Positions 57,777 through 64,000 of a DNA stretch of 64,000 nt are shown here, piece after piece. Position 1 is the first letter of the stretch. The number at the start of each line of letters is the position of its first letter. A program made the translations under genes and the position numbers. The stretch covers positions 784,001 to 848,000 of the forward strand of contig JACKOW010000001.1 in the NCBI GenBank assembly GCA_024234055.1, read 5' to 3'. This DNA is from Rhodanobacteraceae bacterium (lineage in GTDB: Bacteria > Pseudomonadota > Gammaproteobacteria > Xanthomonadales > SZUA-5). The notes beneath the pieces are model-generated. The model searched no databases, was not told the origin of the DNA, and worked only from the letters and a program-made list of their open reading frames with translations.

Positions 57777-59258
57777 ATGCGCCCCCTGATCCTCGCCCTC
57801 GACCAGGGCACGTCCAGCTCACGCTCGCTGCTGATCGACGATCGGGCCCGGATTGTCGCCAGCCACAGCGAGGCCTTTGACTGCGAGTACCCGCAGCCGG
57901 GCTGGGTTGAAGTCGATGCCGATCGACTGTGGCAGACGCAGCTCAGCTCGATCCGCTCGGTGCTGGCGCAGGCACAGTTGCGGGCCGAGGCCATCAGCGC
58001 CATCGGCTTGACCAATCAGCGCGAGACCATCGTCGCCTGGGACAAGCGCAGCGGGGCGCCGCTGGGGCCGGCCATCGTCTGGCAATGCCGGCGCACCGCG
58101 GCGGCCTGTAGCGTGCTCAGGGACCGAGGTATCGAGGCTGAGGTACGTGCGCGTACCGGTCTGCTGCTGGATCCGTATTTCTCGGCCACCAAGATGTGCT
58201 GGATGCTGGATCACTGGCCGCAAGCCCGAGTGCTCGCCGGGCAAGGGCGGCTGGCTTTCGGCACGGTCGACAGTTGGCTGGTCTGGCAGTTGAGCGGCGG
58301 CCGCGCCCATCTGACCGACGCCAGCAATGCCTCGCGCACGCTGCTCTACAACCTGCATCTGGGCGATTGGGATCCGTGGCTGCTGGATCTGTTCGGCATC
58401 CCCGCCGAGGCCTTGCCGCAGGTGGTTGATTCCAGTGGCGTGTTGGCGCACACCGACGCCGCGGTTATCGGCGCGCGCATTCCGATCGCAGGTATGGCCG
58501 GAGACCAGCAGGCGGCGCTGTTCGGTCAGGCTTGCACGCGCCCGGGGATGGCCAAGAACACCTATGGCACCGGCTGCTTCCTGCTGCTCAACAGCGGCGA
58601 TCAGCCGGTGCCGTCGAAGCACGGCTTGTTGACCACCGTGGCCTGGCAGCTCGCGGGTGCCCGCACCTATGCGCTGGAGGGCTCGGTGTTCGTCGCCGGG
58701 GCGCTGATCCAGTGGTTGCGCGATGAGCTGGGCCTGATCCGCCACGCCGCCGAGAGCGCCGAACTGGCCGCCAGCGTGACCGACAGCGGCGGTGTCAGCA
58801 TCGTGCCGGCTTTCGTTGGCCTGGGTGCACCGCACTGGGACAGCGCCGCGCGCGGCCTGATTTGCGGACTGACCCGCGGCAGTGGCAAGGCCCACATCGT
58901 CCGTGCTGCGCTGGAATCGGTGGCCTTGCAGAATGTCGAACTGCTGCACGCCATGCAGGGCGACACCGGCAGCGCACTCACCGAATTGCGTATCGATGGT
59001 GGCATGAGTGCCAATGATTTCCTCTGTCAGTTCCAGGCCGACGTGCTCGGCGTGGCCGTGTGCCGACCGGCGCAGCAGGAGAGCACCGGCCTCGGAGCGG
59101 GTTTGCTGGCTGGACTGGGCATCGGCCTTTGGCCCGACCTGCAGCATCTGGAGACGCTGTGGCGCGAGCAGCGTCGTTTTGTGCCGGAGATGTCGGGCAC
59201 CGACCGGCAGCAACATCTGGCGCGATGGCACGCCGCCGTTGCCCGCGCCCGATGCTGA
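57777..59258 (+). CDS. glpK: Glycerol kinase
   Basis: A 493-residue FGGY-family kinase making glycerol 3-phosphate. N-terminal PLILALDQGTSSSRSLLID. ISAIGLTNQRETIVAWDKRSG and AIVWQCRRTA are diagnostic for glycerol kinases. KNTYGTGCFLLLNSGD and GVSIVPAFVGLGAPHWD lie in the C-terminal half. CCGGAGGAACGCC immediately precedes the ATG, the strongest ribosome site in the window. No glpF or glpD is adjacent. Confidence 0.96.
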   Translation: MRPLILALDQGTSSSRSLLIDDRARIVASHSEAFDCEYPQPGWVEVDADRLWQTQLSSIRSVLAQAQLRAEAISAIGLTNQRETIVAWDKRSGAPLGPAIVWQCRRTAAACSVLRDRGIEAEVRARTGLLLDPYFSATKMCWMLDHWPQARVLAGQGRLAFGTVDSWLVWQLSGGRAHLTDASNASRTLLYNLHLGDWDPWLLDLFGIPAEALPQVVDSSGVLAHTDAAVIGARIPIAGMAGDQQAALFGQACTRPGMAKNTYGTGCFLLLNSGDQPVPSKHGLLTTVAWQLAGARTYALEGSVFVAGALIQWLRDELGLIRHAAESAELAASVTDSGGVSIVPAFVGLGAPHWDSAARGLICGLTRGSGKAHIVRAALESVALQNVELLHAMQGDTGSALTELRIDGGMSANDFLCQFQADVLGVAVCRPAQQESTGLGAGLLAGLGIGLWPDLQHLETLWREQRRFVPEMSGTDRQQHLARWHAAVARARC

Positions 59259-59273
59259 CCAGCTTCCGCGGGA

Positions 59274-60770
59274 TTACTCGAAACCGCTTTGGAAAAGCGT
59301 ATCCGGCAGCAGGCGCTGGTCCGCCAGCGTGTTCAGATAGCACTCGAGGTTGCTGTAGCCGGCCACGCCGGTGAAGGCAATCGACAACTGGTCGCCGTTG
59401 TTGTCGGCTACCATCGGATCAAGCCCGAGGGCAGCCTGAGCCAGTTCGAATTCGTCCGGCATGCCATCGCCATCGCTATCTTGCGGTGCCGCGGGTGGCG
59501 AGTCCGGATCAAAATCCAGATCAAAAGTGTCGTTGGCCAGCGGCGTGCCGTGGTCGATCGCCGGGAAGGACTGCGCCAGGGTGGAGTCCCGCCAACGCCG
59601 CTCCAAGGGGTCTGCAGGAAGGGCGCCCACACGGCCCGGAAGTTCGCCGGGCAAGCCGCTGCCAGGCCCATAGGCGATGGCGGGAAAGGACAGTCGCTGC
59701 GACCGCCGGTTGGCCACGCCCAGGTCGAGATTGGGGCCGTTGGCGGGAAAGTCATTGCAGCAATAGAACAGCTGGTAGTCGGACAGCGTGGGATAGGCGG
59801 AGAGCTGGTTGTCGCTGACGAATAGCTGGTTGGTGGCGACATCGAGCAGATCGTGCAGGAACATGCCATAGGGATAGCCTGGCCGGGTCAGGAAGCGATT
59901 GCCGACGGCATTGATCTGCACCTGGTAGGCCCCGGCAGCAGGATTCTGGTCCACGTCGCGGTTGTACCAGACCAGAAACCCCGGATCGGCATACAGATTG
60001 TTGCTGAGTTCCAATTGCAGCGGCGTGGACTGACAGCTCTGGATCAGCCCTGGAAGACCGTCATAGTTGCTCGCCTCGCAGGTGATCTCCGGTGTCCGGC
60101 CACCCACCCGATACCAGAGATTGCGTATCAGCGCGATACGGTCCTGTGGGTGATCGGGATGAGAATAGTTGAGCAGCACGCCGCCACGGTCGGCGTGTTC
60201 ACCCACCGTCTCGCCGAGCATGGAATCCTGCACCGTGATATCGGAGGCCCAGCTGATCTGCAGTGCCTCGTCAGTGGCATGCGCCAGTGTCAGATGATCG
60301 AAGATGGCCAGATGGATGCCGTCCAGTCTGAGGGCGTCGTCCAGGCGTTCGCCGCCAGGCGGCACGGGCAGATTCCAGCCAGGGCGCGTGCGCAAATGCC
60401 GCACGATCAAGTTGTCGCATGAGTTCTGTTCGTAGTGACCGTCGCAGATCAGGCCGCGAACGATGATGCCGCCCGGGGACGTCTGGCCAGCGATGGTGAG
60501 GTCGCCGTGGACGATGTTGGCAATCCCGTGGATCACGCCGCTGACATCGAATACCACCGTGCGCGGTCCGCTCTGCCGCAGCGCCCAGTTCAGCGAACCC
60601 GGCTGGGTGCCGGCGGGATCCGGGGAGAGCGTCGTGACGTGCAGCACGACCCCGCCGCGCCCGCCCGTGGCGGCGGCACCGAAGCCCTCGGCGCCCGGAA
60701 ATGCGGGGATCTGACCCAAAGCCGGCATCGCGCAGAGCGCCAGATACAAAAAGCAGGATAAACGCATCAT
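59274..60770 (-). CDS. Secreted pectate lyase-like polysaccharide lyase with GFE tail
   Basis: A 498-residue exported protein. Signal peptide MRLSCFLYLALCAMPALGQ. The N-terminus AFPGAEGFGAAATGGRGGVV and internal DLTIAGQTSPGGIIVRG with SDITVQDSMLGETVGEHAD resemble polysaccharide-lyase family 1 beta-helices. A type-3-like calcium module DSDGDGMPDEFEL (about 440) follows. The end is LPDTLFQSGFE, similar to two other exported proteins here. The frame also opens at GTG 60788, which overlaps the previous stop (GTGA); ATG 60770 is preferred for the signal peptide and AAGGGG. It degrades plant pectin or a similar polyuronate by family knowledge. Confidence 0.85.
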   Translation of the reverse strand: MMRLSCFLYLALCAMPALGQIPAFPGAEGFGAAATGGRGGVVLHVTTLSPDPAGTQPGSLNWALRQSGPRTVVFDVSGVIHGIANIVHGDLTIAGQTSPGGIIVRGLICDGHYEQNSCDNLIVRHLRTRPGWNLPVPPGGERLDDALRLDGIHLAIFDHLTLAHATDEALQISWASDITVQDSMLGETVGEHADRGGVLLNYSHPDHPQDRIALIRNLWYRVGGRTPEITCEASNYDGLPGLIQSCQSTPLQLELSNNLYADPGFLVWYNRDVDQNPAAGAYQVQINAVGNRFLTRPGYPYGMFLHDLLDVATNQLFVSDNQLSAYPTLSDYQLFYCCNDFPANGPNLDLGVANRRSQRLSFPAIAYGPGSGLPGELPGRVGALPADPLERRWRDSTLAQSFPAIDHGTPLANDTFDLDFDPDSPPAAPQDSDGDGMPDEFELAQAALGLDPMVADNNGDQLSIAFTGVAGYSNLECYLNTLADQRLLPDTLFQSGFE

Positions 60771-60784
60771 GGCAAGGTGCCCCT

Positions 60785-62134
60785 TCACTCGAAGCCGTCA
60801 CGCAGAAGCAGATCGGGAGTCAACTCGTAGGCGCCGATGTCGACGTTGGCGCCCTGTAGCCGGTCATGCCCGTCCAGATCTTCCACCGCCAGTCCGCTTG
60901 GAATCAACATCGTTCCCGAGTCGATGCCCGCAGACTCCGGAGCAAGTCGGTAGTCATTGACGCCACGAAAGCTCGGGCTGGCAAGGCCGAGATCCGAGCC
61001 CAGATTTTGGCTGGCGCTCACCGCCGCCAGACTGCTCGGCAAGCCATTGTCCTCAAAGATGCTGTTGTGTACGGCCACGCCCGGCGTGCCGAAAATCTGC
61101 AGTGCTCTGGAGGCATGATTGACGACCGTCAGGTTGCTGAGATCGGCCAGTGCCAGCGAGGAACTGCCGGTGACAGTGATTCCACTCTGCGGTCCGGAAT
61201 GCAGCAGGCTGCTGCTGACACTGACGGTGGCCTGATCGGAGACGCTGATCGCCAGTTGACTGCTTCCAGCTGGTGCGGCCGGGGCGAGATTGTCGTGCAG
61301 ATTCAGGCGCGTCAGCGATATCAGCGAGCTGCCGCCGGCGGACGCGGCCAAGGCTGTGCCGAAGACACTGGTGGCGGCGCTGCTGGCTGAATGAACTTCA
61401 ACCTGGCGAGCAGAAATCCGCCCCTGACCCTGGGTGATGAGGTTGACTGCCGTGCCTTCCGTCTGGTTGAGCGCCTGCGCCTGCAGGGAAGTGAGCAACA
61501 GACTGTCGAGTATCACCTGCGCGCGTTGCTGGCTGAGAATCTTCAGACCCACACCAAAGGCGACGCTGGGATGGGTGTTGGTGCAGTTCTGGATCTGGCT
61601 GTCGTAGAAGGACAGGAAACTGTCGTCATTGGCGTTGAATTGAACGCAGCCGCCGTCCGTGGCCGAACTGCTGCTGTCGCGCAGGCTCAGTTGCCCAAGG
61701 ATGGCGCTGGCCGTGCCGTTCAGCGTCACCATCATGGTCGCCACCTGCGCCACTGAGCTTCCGCCGCGCAGCTGCAGGCGCGTCAACAGCAAGCTGCCGC
61801 CGCTCAGTTGCGCACTGAAGACGCGTCCGCTCGATGACGCATCGAGCACGGTAGCCGCGCCCTGACTGGTGAAACTGGCATCCCAGCCGCCACTGATGCT
61901 GAGATCGTTGCCGCTGAGATCGCCAGCGATCAGCGTCGTGCCGATGAGCGTGCCGGCCTGCACCCGAAGTTCGTCCGCGCCGGGCATTCCCAGCGCAGCT
62001 GCAACCGCTGATTGCAGGCTGGCATGGGCGCCACTGGGTCCTACCGTGATCACGGCAGCCCCGGCCAGCGGTGCCGCCGAACTCAACACCGCACCCCACC
62101 ATGCCGCGACCACAACCCATCTCCATTGCCGCAT
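60785..62134 (-). CDS. Secreted beta-helix surface protein (choice-of-anchor Q-like)
   Basis: A 449-residue exported protein. Signal peptide RWVVVAAWWGAVLSSAAPLAGA. The start AVITVGPSGAHASLQSAVAAAL is the usual beginning of right-handed beta-helix proteins. The Ser/Asn-rich repetitive body SLALADLSNLTVVNHASRAL and the C-terminal DRLQGANVDIGAYELTP (the DIGAYE mark of choice-of-anchor Q domains) follow. It ends DLLLRDGFE, another GFE-type tail. It lies between an AraC regulator (197 bp upstream) and the lyase gene downstream, same strand; the coding regions nearly touch. Confidence 0.85.
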   Translation of the reverse strand: MRQWRWVVVAAWWGAVLSSAAPLAGAAVITVGPSGAHASLQSAVAAALGMPGADELRVQAGTLIGTTLIAGDLSGNDLSISGGWDASFTSQGAATVLDASSSGRVFSAQLSGGSLLLTRLQLRGGSSVAQVATMMVTLNGTASAILGQLSLRDSSSSATDGGCVQFNANDDSFLSFYDSQIQNCTNTHPSVAFGVGLKILSQQRAQVILDSLLLTSLQAQALNQTEGTAVNLITQGQGRISARQVEVHSASSAATSVFGTALAASAGGSSLISLTRLNLHDNLAPAAPAGSSQLAISVSDQATVSVSSSLLHSGPQSGITVTGSSSLALADLSNLTVVNHASRALQIFGTPGVAVHNSIFEDNGLPSSLAAVSASQNLGSDLGLASPSFRGVNDYRLAPESAGIDSGTMLIPSGLAVEDLDGHDRLQGANVDIGAYELTPDLLLRDGFE

Positions 62135-62331
62135 ATGGCCTCCCTTGGCTTCCAGCGTGCGGGAGAGCTTGCGACGGTCGGCAAGACGGCGTTAGGACGG
62201 GTGCGCCAATGATCAGGACTTGGGCGACTTTGGCACCATGCGTGCTCGCCGTTGGCACCTGGGGGCAAGCGTCGGGAACAGGAAATTGCCGTCTATGAAC
62301 ATGAACACCGCCGAACAGCCGAGATGTTCGC

Positions 62332-63711
62332 TTAATGGTCGATTTCGCCGTGTCCGATGGCTGGTTCTGCTGAGGGCGCGTGTCCGAAGGCCAGTCGATA
62401 GCGTCGGGAGAAATAGGACAGGTCCTCGAAGCCCACTCGGCTCGCTACCTCGCCTACCCGATAACGCCCGCTGCGCAACAAGGTTCGGGCCGTTTGCAGT
62501 CGGGCCACCAGAACCAACTCCTGCGGGCTGGTATTCAGGGCCGCCTTCAGGCGGCGCTGCAGCGTGCGCGGCGAGACATGAAAGTGCTCGGCGAGGGCAG
62601 CAGGCGTCAGCGCCTCATGCAGGTGCAGTCGTACATGAGCCAGCACGGCATCGGCAAACTCGCGGTCACGAATCCCGCCTTGCTCCAGAGCCGGGTCTTC
62701 GTCGCTGGGGGAGAGCACGGGCGCGATCGGCGTGGGCGTTTCATCGCCTGAGGGCGTCAGCCGGCTCAGCAGGGTGCGCAACTGCCGCCGGTATCGTGCT
62801 CGGATCCAGACTGCACACCCCAAACCCGGCACCAGGCCCGCCAAGCCAAACAGCAGCAGCATCCGGGGTGTGCCGAAGTCTTGCAGCATGGCGTCCCAGA
62901 CCTCAGGTTGGCCGGTCAGGGTCAGTCGTCGCCAGCGCTCGGGATAGCCAAAATCAGTGTCGCCCGACCAGCTGCGCGGCAGCACCTCCCTGCCTACCGC
63001 CGCATCGGCAGGCTCTGGCGCCCCCGGTCTTTGTGCCAGCAGGCGCACCCGTTCCGCCGTCAGAGCCTGAGTACTGCCCGGCGGGTGTTCGACCAACCAG
63101 TCGTTGTAAACCACATCGATACCCAGTGCGCTGCCGGACATCGGTGTCAGGCCGAGTCCGGCAAATGGAATGCGCAACTCAAACGTCCAGCCGCTGGCAT
63201 GTATTTGCGCCGCGTACTCCACCGGCAAGGGTGCCGACTGCCGTTGCGGCACCGTGGCACCCACGAGCGTGCCGATCAGGCTGTCGCCGCGCAAGACCCC
63301 CTGTCGTCCATCCGGCAACAGGAGCAGATCGACGTCATCGTCGTTCATGCTTGGCCCGCCGTCCGCCAGCGCATCCAGATAGATCTGCGCCGAGTCGTAC
63401 TGGTGATAGCGGTCGACGTCCAGGTCTTTCGGTGCCGCGATCAAGGCAGTGTCGTTGACTATCCCGGCCACGAACAGGTTGTCGTGGTCCCAGCACAATC
63501 GCAGTTCCACCCTCGGCGTGCCGGCAGGTGTCGCAGTGGCTTCGATGATCTGGCCCGCATACCAGGGACTGCGCCATTCGCTGACATTGCCGTCGATCAG
63601 CGGGGAAAAGCGGCGATAGGGGATGGCCGCATCTCCGCCATCTGCCGCAAGCGTGTGGCCGGTCGCAAGCCAGCCCAGCAGCAAGGAAACACACCAAAGA
63701 CTGAAGCGCAC
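62332..63711 (-). CDS. Membrane-spanning AraC-family regulator with periplasmic CBM9-like sensor
   Basis: A 459-residue one-component sensor. Signal peptide/anchor FSLWCVSLLLGWLATGHTLAAD. Periplasmic domain (about 25-250) beginning IDGNVSEWRSPWYAG with LCWDHDNLFVAGIVNDTAL and DSAQIYLDALADGG, resembling carbohydrate-binding CBM9/DOMON domains. A single membrane segment (MLLLFGLAGLVPGLG, about 285-305) follows. The cytoplasmic AraC domain (about 355-450) is LTPAALAEHFHVSPRTLQRRLKAALNTSPQELV...VGEVASRVGFEDLSYFSRRYRLAFG. GTG 63711 is chosen for the signal peptide; the frame extends to 63912. Sugar sensing for the two downstream genes is inferred. Confidence 0.85.
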   Translation of the reverse strand: MRFSLWCVSLLLGWLATGHTLAADGGDAAIPYRRFSPLIDGNVSEWRSPWYAGQIIEATATPAGTPRVELRLCWDHDNLFVAGIVNDTALIAAPKDLDVDRYHQYDSAQIYLDALADGGPSMNDDDVDLLLLPDGRQGVLRGDSLIGTLVGATVPQRQSAPLPVEYAAQIHASGWTFELRIPFAGLGLTPMSGSALGIDVVYNDWLVEHPPGSTQALTAERVRLLAQRPGAPEPADAAVGREVLPRSWSGDTDFGYPERWRRLTLTGQPEVWDAMLQDFGTPRMLLLFGLAGLVPGLGCAVWIRARYRRQLRTLLSRLTPSGDETPTPIAPVLSPSDEDPALEQGGIRDREFADAVLAHVRLHLHEALTPAALAEHFHVSPRTLQRRLKAALNTSPQELVLVARLQTARTLLRSGRYRVGEVASRVGFEDLSYFSRRYRLAFGHAPSAEPAIGHGEIDH

Positions 63712-63812
63712 CTTGGATTTTCTCGCCAACGAGGATGGAGGACTGTGTTGCCCCGCCAGCGGCGCTCCCGTCAGACGATTCGCGTACCGTTCGACCAAGG
63801 CATCCGCCGGGA

Positions 63813-64000
63813 TCAGGCGCCGATGCGCTCCAGGATGTTCATCGTAGCCTTGGCCCGGTTCAGCGTATAGAAGTGCAAGGACGGCGCGCCGGCGTTGATC
63901 AGCCGCAGGCACAGGGCCGACACCACCTCAGCCCCCAGTTCGCGGATTGACTCGACGTCGTCGCCATAGGATTGCATCCGGCGCTCGATCCAGCGCGGAA
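63813..64000 (-). CDS. metF: Methylenetetrahydrofolate reductase, C-terminal fragment
   Basis: The last 62 residues are PRWIERRMQSYGDDVESIRELGAEVVSALCLRLINAGAPSLHFYTLNRAKATMNILERIGA. GAPSLHFYTLNRA is the conserved C-terminal part of MetF, which makes 5-methyl-tetrahydrofolate for MetH. The 5' part lies outside the window. It is separated from the AraC gene start by 101 bp, same strand. Confidence 0.9.
   Translation of the reverse strand, partial: PRWIERRMQSYGDDVESIRELGAEVVSALCLRLINAGAPSLHFYTLNRAKATMNILERIGA

Noticed and set aside
57819..59231. 470-aa leftward open frame across glpK
   Set aside because: It is antisense to a complete glycerol kinase; no domain is seen in it.

Overview
This 64 kb window is GC-rich chromosomal DNA from a Gram-negative gammaproteobacterium, most likely a member of the Xanthomonadales/Lysobacterales (inference from gene content, the style of the intergenic repeats and protein lengths; no rRNA or other marker gene is present to prove it). 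It is an ordinary chromosomal stretch with no prophage, insertion sequence, CRISPR array, rRNA or tRNA that I can see. I support about 46 protein genes, two of them cut by the window ends (a serine hydrolase at the left, metF at the right).

Layout. 1-7.5 kb: serine hydrolase, VOC-fold protein, two exported DUF4124 proteins, a TraB/GumN-family protein and a lipase-like hydrolase. 7.7-12 kb: circularly permuted ATP-grasp, alpha-E protein, transglutaminase and an Anbu-type proteasome homologue, a known but functionally unsolved gene neighbourhood. 12.3-21.4 kb: a cNMP-binding/rhodanese protein, ilvA, an MFS transporter, an exported repeat-domain protein, a small GlsB-type membrane protein, pepQ and a partner gene. 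21.5-26.8 kb: a VWA lipoprotein and a zinc-type ABC system (ATPase, His-rich permease, DUF3299), divergent from a MerC-like protein across a good Zur-box candidate. 26.8-33.9 kb: ABC-F ATPase, FKBP, UDP-glucose dehydrogenase plus UDP-glucuronate decarboxylase, RfaH and DUF2058. 34.4-44 kb: VIT1-type transporter, metH, an ArsR-methyltransferase fusion, an LpxL-type acyltransferase and waaA. 44.4-50.9 kb, all leftward: tetR, hlyD, ABC ATPase, ABC-2 permease, a Pcm-like methyltransferase and tolC, which together look like a drug/solvent efflux pump. 51-59.3 kb: DUF2254, prolyl oligopeptidase, Bax-inhibitor protein, an FAD oxidoreductase and glpK. 59.3-63.7 kb, leftward: a membrane-tethered AraC regulator with a sugar-binding-like sensor, a beta-helix surface protein and a pectate lyase. 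63.8 kb to the end: metF.

The most unusual property lies between the genes. Nearly every gap over 250 bp is a mosaic of a few recurring modules: heptanucleotide tandem arrays built on a common scaffold GG-N3-TC (ggttgtc, gggactc, ggggatc, gggaatc, gggagtc), an 18-bp palindrome GTCCAGACTTGTCTGGAC, REP-like GTGGGAGCGG...CCGC hairpins, a larger inverted element ending in TCATTGCGAGG / CAATCCAG, and AAGGACGCRAAGG stretches. Heptamer arrays often begin at, or within 25 bp of, a stop codon, and three copies share a conserved link to the palindrome. Heptamer arrays have also entered metH in frame at two places. Because 7 is not a multiple of 3, gain or loss of one copy there would shift the reading frame.
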